This document shows positions 42,789-51,907 of a stretch of DNA of 64,000 bases, in pieces. The DNA is taken from assembly GCA_024231955.1 (NCBI GenBank), contig JAAEPZ010001024.1:575849-639848 (forward strand), written 5' to 3'. The translations under genes and the position numbers were made by a program. The notes under the pieces are model-generated. The model searched no databases and was not told the DNA's origin. It was given only the letters and a program-made list of their open reading frames with translations. How positions within the stretch are numbered: position 1 is the first letter of the stretch; each line of letters begins with the position of its first letter. The DNA comes from a bacterium. Lineage in GTDB: Bacteria; Krumholzibacteriota; Krumholzibacteriia; JACNKJ01.

Positions 42789-44570
42789 TCAGACGGAGGT
42801 GCGGGCGCCGTGGGCGCGCAGAAGCCGCAGCAGGCCCGGATCGCCCTTGGCCCGGGCCAGAGCGTAGGGGGTTGCGCCCATGGCGTCCAGTGCATTGATC
42901 TCCGCGCCGCGGTCGATCAGATGGCGGGCAATCTCGACCTGCCCGGAGCGGGCGGCCATGTGGAGCAGCGTGCGGTTGCGATAGCCGTGGGTATTGATGT
43001 CGGCGCCGTGCCTGATCAGCAGCGTCGCCATGGCGCTGCGGGTGCGATCCAGCGTGCAGAACAGGGGCGTCAGGCCGATCTGGTTCTTGATCTCCAGGTT
43101 GGCGCCTTGCCGGGCGAGGTAATCCACAACGGTGAGATGATCGTTCCAGGAGGCCTGGGCGACGGGGGTCATGCCGTAGTCATCCTGCACATTGACCAGA
43201 TGCGGGTTGCTCTCCAGCACCTCCCGCACCACTGACAGGTTCCCCGCGGCGGCGGCGCTGATCAGATTGCCCGCGGCGAGCATGTCGGCGGCGGTCAGAT
43301 TGATCCGTTTGAAGCGACGGCCGCGATCGGTGACGAACGCCTTGGGCCGAATTCCGCTCGGCGAGAGAGGGGCGTAGTGAGTCACCGTCGGATCGGGTTG
43401 GCTGACCGCGGTGGACGTTTGCGGCGGCGCGGCTCCGGCAAAGACGACCCTCTGAGTCGTCTCCGTCTGCAGCAGCAGGAGGGGCAGGGCCAAAAGGATC
43501 ATCAGTGTCGTGATGCAGTGGCGCAAGACCGATAGCCCGCGTGAACCGTCGCGCGAAAATCCCGGCTGGAGGATGTTTTCGATCCGCAACTCCAGACCGA
43601 TCTTCCTGGCGAAACCGGGTAGGTGGTTGGTGTTGCCGCCCAGTGCGAGGCGCGCGAACCAGAGCAGCTGCCGTGCATAGTCGCGGGTGGTGCGCGTATC
43701 CCGGCAGACGATGTCGTCGCAGGCCATCTCGATGGCGAGAGTGGCGCGGCGGACGCCGATCCAGACCAACGGGTTGAACCAGCAGAGGGAGCGGACCAGA
43801 TCGAGCACGATCAGACGGGCGATGTCCTGACGCTTGATGTGCGCCAATTCATGGAGCAGCACGCTGCGCAGACTTTCGGTTTTCCAGCTCAGGATGCCCG
43901 CCGGCAATACCAGGCGGCGTTTGATCAGCCCGGCGACGAAAGGCATCGTGACCTCTTCGCTGCTCCGCACCTGAACAGGGCGTCTAATATGCAGATCCCT
44001 CTCCAGGCCGCGCACCAGCTTCAGGGTGGGACCGCCGGCGACAACGGCGGCGCGTCCGGGGGCGCGCAGGCCGGACAACAGGCGGGTCAACGTACGGCAG
44101 GTCATAAACAGGGCAACCGCGAGCCAGGTCCAGACCAGCACGGGCCAGCTGGCGAGATGCCGAACGGGGAGGATGGTCGGCGGGACGGAATCGTTGGCTG
44201 TCGCTGAAGGCGTTGTTTGAATCGGTGTATTGGTGTTGCGGTCGGTCAATGATACGGGTTCATCGGCAAGTATGGGCGCGGCGATCTCGACCGGCGGCAC
44301 CTGCGTCACGGCGAGGCGGGGCAGCTCGACGGCTGGGAGGAGCGTTTGGGTAACGGGCGGCAGCGCCGTCAGCAGAGGCAACGCCAGGAGCAGCGAGAAG
44401 GTAGTCGTCCAGATGCCGCTGCGTAGAATCGCCGGGCTGTTGCGAAGCGCACGTGTACCGAGCAGGGCGGCACCGGTCAGGAGCGTGCTCCGGACGGCGA
44501 GGTCCATGATGAACGCCAACCAGGCGGCGGCGGGTACGTGCAGCAATGAGCCGGTGACCCCCAGATTCAT
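42789..44570 (-). CDS. BlaR1/MecR1-like M56 peptidase with ankyrin-repeat C-terminus
   Basis: A 593-residue protein. TM helices are near 17-38, 51-70, 147-165 and 350-368. The cytosolic M56 metallopeptidase has H240-E241-LA-H244 and the downstream glutamate E281 (IEMACDD). After TM4, where BlaR1 carries a beta-lactam-binding sensor, this protein instead has about five ankyrin repeats (443-590; for example GMTPVAQASWNDHLTVVDYLARQGA and RTLLHMAARSGQVEIARHLI). It should sense something other than beta-lactams and trigger BlaI cleavage. It overlaps blaI by four bases (ATGA). Confidence 0.9.
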   Translation of the reverse strand: MNLGVTGSLLHVPAAAWLAFIMDLAVRSTLLTGAALLGTRALRNSPAILRSGIWTTTFSLLLALPLLTALPPVTQTLLPAVELPRLAVTQVPPVEIAAPILADEPVSLTDRNTNTPIQTTPSATANDSVPPTILPVRHLASWPVLVWTWLAVALFMTCRTLTRLLSGLRAPGRAAVVAGGPTLKLVRGLERDLHIRRPVQVRSSEEVTMPFVAGLIKRRLVLPAGILSWKTESLRSVLLHELAHIKRQDIARLIVLDLVRSLCWFNPLVWIGVRRATLAIEMACDDIVCRDTRTTRDYARQLLWFARLALGGNTNHLPGFARKIGLELRIENILQPGFSRDGSRGLSVLRHCITTLMILLALPLLLLQTETTQRVVFAGAAPPQTSTAVSQPDPTVTHYAPLSPSGIRPKAFVTDRGRRFKRINLTAADMLAAGNLISAAAAGNLSVVREVLESNPHLVNVQDDYGMTPVAQASWNDHLTVVDYLARQGANLEIKNQIGLTPLFCTLDRTRSAMATLLIRHGADINTHGYRNRTLLHMAARSGQVEIARHLIDRGAEINALDAMGATPYALARAKGDPGLLRLLRAHGARTSV

Positions 44571-44974
44571 GACGGCAGATCCCCCTCTTCCCGTTCGACC
44601 AGCGCGCTCAGTCGTTCGATCTCCTCCGCACTGAGACGGTCACGTTTGGCGTCCAGCAACGTCGCCACGAGTTCACGCGGCGAGCCACCGAAGAAGGTGT
44701 CGAGAAGATTGCTCAGAGCCTTGCTGCGCGCCCTTTGCGAGGTGACGGTGGGCGAGTAGATTTTCCGCCGCTTGTCCGGGCGGGAATGGAGCAGCCCTTT
44801 TGACGTCAGGATATGGCAGAGTCGCCGCACCGCGTCCTGGGTCGGCGGTTCGGGGATGTTCATCACGATATCGGCCACACTCGCCTCACCGAGGCGGTAG
44901 ATTGCGCTCATGATCTGCCGCTCGCGTCTGCTCAGTTGATGCTCGAGCAGATCCTCTCTCTTCGTCTTCGCCAT
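44567..44974 (-). CDS. BlaI/MecI/CopY-family repressor
   Basis: A 135-residue winged-helix repressor: LLEHQLSRRERQIMSAIYRLGEASVADIV, then QDAVRRLCHILTSKGLL and a dimerising C-terminus. ATG 44974 has GGAGG four to five bases upstream, so the longer GTG start is rejected. It should repress its own operon until cleaved by the coupled BlaR-like peptidase. A perfect 14-bp palindrome lies about 30 bases upstream. The regulon may include the arsenite exporter downstream. Confidence 0.93.
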   Translation of the reverse strand: MAKTKREDLLEHQLSRRERQIMSAIYRLGEASVADIVMNIPEPPTQDAVRRLCHILTSKGLLHSRPDKRRKIYSPTVTSQRARSKALSNLLDTFFGGSPRELVATLLDAKRDRLSAEEIERLSALVEREEGDLPS

Positions 44975-45004
44975 CTTGCCTCCGGATCCGGTTATCAACC
45001 TAAA

Positions 45005-45018
45005 GGTAATATATTACC
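45005..45018. promoter_or_regulatory. Palindromic candidate BlaI operator
   Basis: GGTAATATATTACC is a perfect 14-bp palindrome, AT-rich in a GC-rich setting, 31 bases upstream of the blaI start. It also contains a TATATT-like -10 element, so a repressor bound here would block transcription. Confidence 0.6.
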
Positions 45019-45102
45019 GGTTGAGGGGCATGAAGTCAATGAGGAGATTCGAGTTCCCGCGTTACCGATCGACCACAATCGGCGACAGCCGCTTACCGCT
45101 CG

Positions 45103-46383
45103 CTAGAGATCCACTTTCAGGATGACCGTCTTCCGCAGCTGATCCGGAGGGGCCAGTTGACCATCCGCACCGATGGCGCCGAGTTGAGAGTTGGCGATGT
45201 AATAAAAGGCATCACCGGCAATCGCCCCGGTTGTGGGGATAATGAAATGAGGATTGCGGGTCTCCAGGACATCCAGCTTCACGATGCCGTCGCCGGCCCT
45301 GTTGAGATGGATGCGGCTGACGCGCCTGAGGCCATTCTGCACACAGACCAGACTGTTGTCGCGGTAGTAGATCCCGTCCATGCCGATATGGGAGACATCA
45401 TCCGGCAAGGTGAGCAGGCGCGCCTCTTTGCTCGCGATGTCGATCCGGAAGATACCGTTCTCGCTGGCGGCCATGTAGAGCGTGTTGTCATCCGCGCCCA
45501 TCGTGATGCCGTTGGGGTAGAAGAACGTGTCGCTCTTCAGGAAAAGCTCCAGTTCGTCGCGATCATGGCGGACGACATAGACGGCGCCGAATTCGGAATC
45601 GGTGACGTAAGCGTCACCGGCGGCGGTGAGGGCGATATCGTTGAAGAGGTGCGTTTCGCCCTCGACCTGCAGAGTGTACTTTTTGATCAACGCGCCGGTC
45701 TTCAGGTCGAACTTGAATAGTCCGGACCAGCCGATCTCACTTTCGGCGAGACCGTTGCCGGGACCGGACACCTCGCTGGCCGCCCAGAGGATGCGTCGTT
45801 CGGCGTCAATCCTGATCCCGAGCACGGGCCGTAGTCCACCCCTCTTCTCATAGATGAAGTCGACGAAGTTCCCCTCCAGATCGAATTTGACGATCTTGCT
45901 CTTCCAGATGCTCCCCATGTAAAAGCACTCATCAACGGGATCATAGGCGATCCCCTCGGGAATCAGATCCCGTAGCGGCAACGTCAAGGCTACTTCGCTG
46001 TTGTTGATCGGTGTCCGCATCGCGTCAATCAGAACCTGCACCGATGCGAACTCGTCCATTGCCGTCAACGGCTCGAGTGCGGCATCCAGTTGATCGCCGA
46101 AATCGAGGCCAAGGGTGATCGCCTTTTTCAGCGAGGTGAGGGCGTTTTCGGTATCGCCAAGAAGGGTGTGGGTTCTGGCTACATCATAGTGGATGTAGGG
46201 ATGGTCCGGGATGATCTCCAGGCTTTGCAGCAGCAGGTCGAGAGTCTTGACGTAATCCTCCTCAGCTTCGGCCTGGCCGGCATCCCTGTAGAGCTCAATG
46301 AAATGTTGATACGAATCGTTCGCTGCGCAGGCATGATTGCCGAGGAAAAGAAGGCCTAATATAGTGAGGAGCAGGGTTCTCAT
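45103..46383 (-). CDS. Secreted TPR plus SMP-30/NHL-like propeller protein
   Basis: A 426-residue exported protein with a signal peptide (about 1-20). A short TPR region follows (about 40-90: KTLDLLLQSLEIIPDHPYIHYDVARTHTLLGDTENALTSL), then a six-bladed propeller of the gluconolactonase/SMP-30 type (RDLIPEGIAYDPVDECFYMGSI, FNDIALTAAGDAYVTDSEFGAVYVV, PNGITMGADDNTLYMAASENGIFRI). The family includes lactonases with a calcium site, but activity here is not certain. ATG 46383 has GGAG seven bases upstream. Confidence 0.82.
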   Translation of the reverse strand: MRTLLLTILGLLFLGNHACAANDSYQHFIELYRDAGQAEAEEDYVKTLDLLLQSLEIIPDHPYIHYDVARTHTLLGDTENALTSLKKAITLGLDFGDQLDAALEPLTAMDEFASVQVLIDAMRTPINNSEVALTLPLRDLIPEGIAYDPVDECFYMGSIWKSKIVKFDLEGNFVDFIYEKRGGLRPVLGIRIDAERRILWAASEVSGPGNGLAESEIGWSGLFKFDLKTGALIKKYTLQVEGETHLFNDIALTAAGDAYVTDSEFGAVYVVRHDRDELELFLKSDTFFYPNGITMGADDNTLYMAASENGIFRIDIASKEARLLTLPDDVSHIGMDGIYYRDNSLVCVQNGLRRVSRIHLNRAGDGIVKLDVLETRNPHFIIPTTGAIAGDAFYYIANSQLGAIGADGQLAPPDQLRKTVILKVDL

Positions 46384-46523
46384 CACGAGTCTCCATTCGA
46401 AGGTGATTGGAAGGGGTATCCACTATGAGAGGATATTGATCCAGGTGACGAAAAGCAAACGGAGATCATACCCGTCAGCCGGGTGGAGGTATTCACGGCG
46501 CCTGGAGGGTCGTCAACTCATCA

Positions 46524-48599
46524 TCAGCAAACGACATCTTCACATTCCGCCTCAGACGCGTTGAGGTCGATCTCCATGCCGGTCATGACCCGGAGGGGCA
46601 ACTTGATGGTGAACGCGGTCCCTTTACCGATTTCCGACTCAACCAGCAACTCCCCCTCATGCTTCTCCACTATTACGCTTCGTGCAATCGCCAGCCCTTG
46701 CCCGGTACCCTTGCTTGCCTCTTTCGTCGTGAAGAAGGGATCAAAGATCTTTTCCAGATACTGCTTGGGGATCCCGCAACCGTTGTCGCTGAGTTCAATC
46801 ACGCCGTGCTCCTCCGTGAGGGAGGTTCTGATGGTGATCCTGCCCTCGATCTCCTCACTCGTCTCTCGCGAATCTCCGATAGCATGGGCCGCATTGATCA
46901 CAAGGTTGAGAATCACCTGATTGAATTCATCAAGCAGAACGGGGATCGCGGGCATATCACCCCGATATTGCCTGACGATCTCGGCGACATACTTCCATTC
47001 GTTCTTGGCGACAAGGATCGTGTTGTCGATGGCGTGATGCAGGTCGGCCGGCTCCCTCTTCCCGCCGCTGGGATGGGAAAACTCCTTCATCGCCGAAACT
47101 ATATTGGCGACCCGGTGCACACCCTCAAGGGTCTGTTCAATGGCTTCAGGCGCCTGGTCAATGATGAAACCGAATTTCGAATCCTCAAGCGACCTCAATG
47201 CTTCCGCACACTCTGTCGGCGTCAGTGTCCCCTCAATCCCCCGAATCGCCATCTCCCTGAAGTTCTTGATCCTTTGATCCATCAGGCCGAAGGCCGATTG
47301 CAGAAAATTGGTGTTGTCTCCAACATACTGAATCGGGGTGTTGATCTCATGGGCGATGCCTGCGGCCAATTGTCCGATCGATTCAAGCTTCTGACTCTGT
47401 GAGAGCTCCCTCTCCTTTTTCTTTCTGCGGGAGATGTCCTTGACCGAGATGAAATAGGAGAGCAATCGCATCTTGGAATCCATAATCGCCTGAGGGGTCA
47501 CAACGAGTGATTTGGTTTCGTCGTCACTCTCGATCTCCACATCCATCTCTTCGGGATTATCACCGCTCCTCCAGTCCATGACGTGACAGCATGAGGCCTC
47601 AGTGCACCAGGGGAGCAATTCGTGGCAGATCTTCCCCCTGACATCCGCCATGGTCATGTTCAGCATCTTGAGCAGCTTGTCGTTTGCGCGAACGATTCTC
47701 CTGTTCTCATCTACCATATAGTACGCGTCGATGGCGCTGTTGAATATCGCCTCCAGCTCAGCCGTGGTCCTGAGAAGTTCACACTCCACCTCCTTGGACT
47801 CGGTGATGTCCTGAACGGTGCCGACCAGGGTTGCGTGAGCTTCTTCATCATCAGCCACTTTGACCATGGGGCTTGCCGCCCGGAGCCATCGTAACGTCCC
47901 GTCCGGTTTGATGATCCTGAACTCGATGTCCCTCATGGAGCCCGCTGCCGCCCCCCCCTGCCCGTGGATGAAATCATCAACCGACCTGATATCGTCGGGA
48001 TGGAGATAGCGCTTCATGATCTCCTCGACGCGACCGAGCCTCTCATCGCCCGATATCCCGTAGATCTTCCGCATCTCCCGGGATACCTTGAACACCCCCG
48101 TATCAGGCGTCCATTCCCAGCTGCCGACACGCGCGACGGTTTGCGCCTCCTCCAGATGGTGCTCCCTCGTGAGAAGTTTGCTCTCCGCCAGTGTGCGGGC
48201 CTCGACCTCCCTCTCCATATCGGTGATCATCTTCCGGCGCTCATGAGCCCGTCGCAAAGCGGCCTCCAGTTTTCCGGCCGACAGCCGCCCCTTGCTCAAG
48301 CAGTCCTGAGCTCCACTGCTCCACATCTCGCTAACCTGGTCATCACCCTCATTGTCGGTCAGGACGACAATCGCGGTTTCCCCAGCCGCCCCGCGGAGCG
48401 CTTTGACCGTATCCGGTCCATCGCTGTCGGGCAGATCCGGATCCGTCAGGATGAGTTCGAAGGTGTCTTCCGAGAGAAGCTGCCTGGCCGCCTCTATTGT
48501 CGCGGCTTCCAGGATATGCAGTTCATCCGGCAGCTCGCTGAGGAGTCTGTTCAGAACCTGGCTATCCGCCATATTGCTCGCGACAATGAGAATTCTCAT
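46524..48599 (-). CDS. Cytosolic sensor histidine kinase with N-terminal receiver (REC-PAS-PAS-HisKA-HATPase)
   Basis: A 691-residue soluble kinase. It has an N-terminal receiver (D53 in ILTDPDLPDSDG), a coiled linker, PAS (about 155-270), a second PAS (about 285-395) with a Cys-rich insert (LLPWCTEASCCHV), HisKA with H417 in GIAHEINTPIQYV, and HATPase_c to the C-terminus (DNGCGIP, GTGQGLAIARS). The receiver at the front means the kinase is itself controlled by another phosphorelay. The inserted cysteines (C335, C342, C347, C348 region) are a possible metal or redox sensor. ATG 48599 has GGGAGA five bases upstream. No regulator gene is adjacent. Confidence 0.9.
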   Translation of the reverse strand: MRILIVASNMADSQVLNRLLSELPDELHILEAATIEAARQLLSEDTFELILTDPDLPDSDGPDTVKALRGAAGETAIVVLTDNEGDDQVSEMWSSGAQDCLSKGRLSAGKLEAALRRAHERRKMITDMEREVEARTLAESKLLTREHHLEEAQTVARVGSWEWTPDTGVFKVSREMRKIYGISGDERLGRVEEIMKRYLHPDDIRSVDDFIHGQGGAAAGSMRDIEFRIIKPDGTLRWLRAASPMVKVADDEEAHATLVGTVQDITESKEVECELLRTTAELEAIFNSAIDAYYMVDENRRIVRANDKLLKMLNMTMADVRGKICHELLPWCTEASCCHVMDWRSGDNPEEMDVEIESDDETKSLVVTPQAIMDSKMRLLSYFISVKDISRRKKKERELSQSQKLESIGQLAAGIAHEINTPIQYVGDNTNFLQSAFGLMDQRIKNFREMAIRGIEGTLTPTECAEALRSLEDSKFGFIIDQAPEAIEQTLEGVHRVANIVSAMKEFSHPSGGKREPADLHHAIDNTILVAKNEWKYVAEIVRQYRGDMPAIPVLLDEFNQVILNLVINAAHAIGDSRETSEEIEGRITIRTSLTEEHGVIELSDNGCGIPKQYLEKIFDPFFTTKEASKGTGQGLAIARSVIVEKHEGELLVESEIGKGTAFTIKLPLRVMTGMEIDLNASEAECEDVVC

Positions 48600-49205
48600 C
48601 GATTCTCCCCATATATAATCGTGAATGCGCCGGGAAGGCTGCCTCTAGATAATAATCGTCATGAGTCAAAATCGGCTTTAGATATACCGGTTTTCGGTCG
48701 GAACCGTGACGGGGACCCCTTCGAATCGTATATAACAGAAGACGGTATCCGGATATCCGGTCTGGTGGATCTGCTATAATCCATAATGCCAGACACAGTT
48801 GTGGCGGACGGTCCAAATCGGGTGATACGACGCCCGGGGCTAAGTCGTTTTCTGGACGGGGCTGTCGTCACTGCTTGGTGTATTGGGCTCCCATTGTGCC
48901 GAATCGGATCAGGATTAATCGTCCGAGATGGAAGCGGCAGAAACAGGAGGTGGCGGCACCCAGCCCAAACAGGGCACTGATGCCGAGAATGGACCCGGCC
49001 ATGGCGATCAGGCCGCCACCATTAACGCTTTGCCGCCACTTCTGAAAACACGATCCCAGGTCATCGACCCACTCCCTTGCCTGCGAAATGAGGAGCACAA
49101 TCTCGGGTGAGCAGCGGAGTATGCCGGCCCACAATCACCCGAGTGTAAGTGGTTCGAGGCCTTTGCGGAAGTTCAAATCATTGACCTGCGTCTGACACGC
49201 ATCGG
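48600..49205. other. Intergenic region with a 12-bp palindrome, no firm gene
   Basis: These 606 bases separate the kinase start from the porin stop (both on the minus strand). CCGGATATCCGG at 48749-48760 is a perfect palindrome about 150 bases upstream of the kinase and could be an operator. A frame at 48868-49134 on the minus strand (TTG start, one hydrophobic stretch) has no ribosome site, and I do not call it. No hairpin with a T-run is evident after the porin. Confidence 0.4.
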
Positions 49206-50336
49206 TCAGGATTCAAAAATGAACTCGACATTAAGGTGCAGGGCGTTATCGGCTATATCCTCGATGAACTCGTCCTCCAGGTTCATGCGCACATAATTGA
49301 GTTGCAGACGGAGAAACGGACGCGGTTGATAGTTGAGACCCCAGGTGAACCGCTCGTCGGTTGTGACGTATCCGTCGTTGTGGAATTCATTGCCCATCGA
49401 ATCGAAGCGTGCGCCCGTCTCCCAGCCATCGGCGAACGAGAGCATCCCCTGGATACCGAAGCCGTCGAAATCGTAGTCGTAGCGCGTAGAGGTCCAGAAG
49501 TCGTCCATCCAGCCGCGGCAATAGAAGCCGGACAGTCTCAACCCTCGCGGCAAAGTGACCTCGACATCGCCACCGATAACCCGTCGATCAAGGTCGAACA
49601 CGGGTCCGCGGTTGCCGACGGCGACATCCTTGTGCCTGTTGAAGCTGCCGTGCAATCCCAGAGCAAGACGGGAGACCGACAGATTCAGCCTGCCTGCATA
49701 GAGCCAGTCGCCGGGTCGGTTGGTATAGAGAAATTCGTCGCTGTCTCCGCCGATGAACTTCCCCGCACCGAGACCGTTGCCGAGCATCAGGAGGTAGTCG
49801 AACCGCGATCCGCGCCGGCCGGACAAATTGCCCTTCACTGCAAGGCCGAGGTCGCGGTCCCATGACTTGGCGGACATGATCGACGAAATATAAGGGGTGC
49901 GCGACAGGGAGTAGTCGGCCAGATTCTCCGCCATGACCGATTTGATGATGAAGTCCCGCTTGTGGCCGGGGGTCAACAGCTCTTTCGACCCCGGAATCTT
50001 CATCTGGCCGATCATCAGCATGAGTGACGGTTTGAGATGCCAGACACCGTAGAAGTCCAGAATATCGGGGCGCTCCTCCAGCCGCAGCCGAACCACGCCC
50101 GCAAACTTCTCGTCATCGGAGAGGAAGCTGAAGCCGAGGCGCCCCTGCTGCAGATTGAAACCCGAGGCGACATCAACCGCCTCCTCCTCGCTGCCGGCCT
50201 GATGCAGACCGTTCTCCACCTGCTCGTAAAGAGTCCACCAGAAGGAGGCGTGGGCATCGACATCCATCGTCGAAGCGAGGACGGCGGAGGTTGAGCACAA
50301 GGTGACCAATGCAATGAGAAGCGTGAATCTCTTCAT
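49206..50336 (-). CDS. Outer-membrane porin (OprO/OprP-like)
   Basis: A 376-residue beta-barrel protein with a signal peptide (MKRFTLLIALVTLCSTSAVLAS). It has typical phosphate-selective-porin strands: GFNLQQGRLGFSFLSDDEKFAG, HLKPSLMLMIGQMKIPGSKELL and a C-terminal aromatic strand (LNVEFIFES). ATG 50336 has a full AAGGAGG. Porins of this fold pass anions, but selectivity is not readable. The diheme lipoprotein gene lies 74 bases upstream on the same strand, so the two may be co-transcribed and form an outer-membrane electron-transfer or uptake pair. Confidence 0.82.
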   Translation of the reverse strand: MKRFTLLIALVTLCSTSAVLASTMDVDAHASFWWTLYEQVENGLHQAGSEEEAVDVASGFNLQQGRLGFSFLSDDEKFAGVVRLRLEERPDILDFYGVWHLKPSLMLMIGQMKIPGSKELLTPGHKRDFIIKSVMAENLADYSLSRTPYISSIMSAKSWDRDLGLAVKGNLSGRRGSRFDYLLMLGNGLGAGKFIGGDSDEFLYTNRPGDWLYAGRLNLSVSRLALGLHGSFNRHKDVAVGNRGPVFDLDRRVIGGDVEVTLPRGLRLSGFYCRGWMDDFWTSTRYDYDFDGFGIQGMLSFADGWETGARFDSMGNEFHNDGYVTTDERFTWGLNYQPRPFLRLQLNYVRMNLEDEFIEDIADNALHLNVEFIFES

Positions 50337-50410
50337 CCCGAAACCCTCCTTTAAAAAACATGATCCGGCCGCCGCAGCGACCGGATCAGGCAAAGTATCA
50401 ACTTCAACTG

Positions 50411-51652
50411 CTACTGTACACCGTTACCGTAGATGAGAAGCTCACCCGCGTTCACCATGCTCCAGCCGCCGTTGACGATATCGAACTCCTCATATCCGGC
50501 GGGCATGGGGAAGATCTTGATGATCACGGTCGCCTTCACCATCGCACCGGCGTTGTGATCGACATTGTCGATGTAATCCCACTCGGGCAGGGTGCAGCCC
50601 GTGGTATCTTCATACTTCCCGCGGTCGGGGATATTGTAGTCGTTGTTGTCCGATCCCGGGGGGACGATGTTGCGGTAGGGACCCTCGCCCACGATACGAC
50701 CCGTGGTAGGGTCGGGATAAGCCGTCTCCAGGTTTTGCCCCTCGCGCGAGTAGGCGATGATGTGCCAGAACTCCTGACCCAGTTCTGCGCCTATATAGTC
50801 TCCGTAACTGAGACCATACGTCTCGGCGGGATACTCGACGAATGCGCAACTGGATCCCAGACTTTCGACTCCGAAACCGGAGAAGAAACGGTGATCGGGA
50901 TACTGGCCGGTTATCTGTTCGATGCTGAAGCTCTTGGCATAGCCGTCGGGAGCCATGATGTCGATGCCCGTCGCGCCGGTCAGATCGATACCCTTGGCGG
51001 TGAGGATGTCGATGATCTTCACGCCGGTGTAGGTGGCATAGTAGTCGAACTGCTGCTTGTTGGCGTTGGACAGGCCGAACTGCGTGTGCGCGGGCATGGC
51101 CAAAAGCTCATCCCGGGTGACCGTGATCACCGGGGCCAGCGGCAGACCGGGATAGCTGCCGGCATCGCCCGGGTAGCGCAGATCGGCGATCTCTTCGGCA
51201 TTGGTGAAGGTGTCGCCATCGCTGTCCTCATCGGCGATAGCCGCAATGGCGGCCCTGTCTTCGCCGGCGTTCTTGTAGGCGAGGCCATAGGCGTTCAATG
51301 TCTGCTCATAGCCGGTGGGTAGCTGGGTCCAGTCCTCGGGCGGGTGGATGATGAAGTGGCAATAGTCGCACGGGTTGGCCTCGTAGGGATCATCGTCATC
51401 ATCCCGCACGGTCGCGGCCTTATGGCAGGTCTGGCAGTCGTCCAGACGGGTGCCGTAAGCATCCTGATAGGTGAGGATGAAATTGTTGATGTCGGCGTCC
51501 GACTCGTGACCCTGGTAGGCCCGGGAGGAGTTGAAAAGGGCCTCGCCATCATCGTCATTATCAAAGAGACATCCACCGAGAAGCCCCATTCCCACAAAAA
51601 CACATACACACAGAACAACGGAAAGAATCATTCTTCCGAGATAGCTTCTCAT
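50411..51652 (-). CDS. Diheme c-type cytochrome lipoprotein (GEGP-motif type)
   Basis: A 413-residue lipoprotein (lipobox LLGGC after a hydrophobic signal). It carries two heme c motifs, CQTCH and CDYCH, about 25 residues apart in the N-terminal quarter. The middle is a sulfite-oxidase-like/propeller-less domain (VTRDELLAMPAHTQF, IDIMAPDGYAKSFSIEQI). The C-terminal half has VGEGPYRNIVPPG, the motif that gives the GEGP diheme family its name. It probably relays electrons at the outer face, next to the porin. ATG 51652 has AAGGAG; the longer frame is rejected. Confidence 0.85.
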   Translation of the reverse strand: MRSYLGRMILSVVLCVCVFVGMGLLGGCLFDNDDDGEALFNSSRAYQGHESDADINNFILTYQDAYGTRLDDCQTCHKAATVRDDDDDPYEANPCDYCHFIIHPPEDWTQLPTGYEQTLNAYGLAYKNAGEDRAAIAAIADEDSDGDTFTNAEEIADLRYPGDAGSYPGLPLAPVITVTRDELLAMPAHTQFGLSNANKQQFDYYATYTGVKIIDILTAKGIDLTGATGIDIMAPDGYAKSFSIEQITGQYPDHRFFSGFGVESLGSSCAFVEYPAETYGLSYGDYIGAELGQEFWHIIAYSREGQNLETAYPDPTTGRIVGEGPYRNIVPPGSDNNDYNIPDRGKYEDTTGCTLPEWDYIDNVDHNAGAMVKATVIIKIFPMPAGYEEFDIVNGGWSMVNAGELLIYGNGVQ

Positions 51653-51850
51653 CTGGATTTCTCCTTGGTTGGCAGGCGAGGCCCCTATCGGTTTGGCGAT
51701 CAAGGTTATCCGCTCACATAAACGGAGAACCAGGATGACGCGCATGGTAACTTTCGGGAAGTATTATGTCAACACCAGCATATTAGTAACTGGTCGGAAA
51801 TCTTGAGCTTCCCGATTGTGATCCCCGTTATGCATCTGGATTGGGGCATG

Positions 51851-51880
51851 AAAATGGCGGCGCGTCAAAAACGCGCCGCC
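51851..51880 (-). terminator. Rho-independent terminator of the AraC-type gene
   Basis: A perfect 10-bp stem GGCGGCGCGT/ACGCGCCGCC with a five-base loop, followed on the minus strand by ATTTTC. It lies 28 bases after the AraC-type stop. Confidence 0.85.
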
Positions 51881-51907
51881 CAAGTGTTCCCGATGTTTAC
51901 CCTCCGC

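Noticed and set aside
48868..49134. An 88-codon minus-strand frame with one hydrophobic stretch
   Set aside because: TTG start, no ribosome site and cysteine/tryptophan-rich chance composition; reported only as intergenic.
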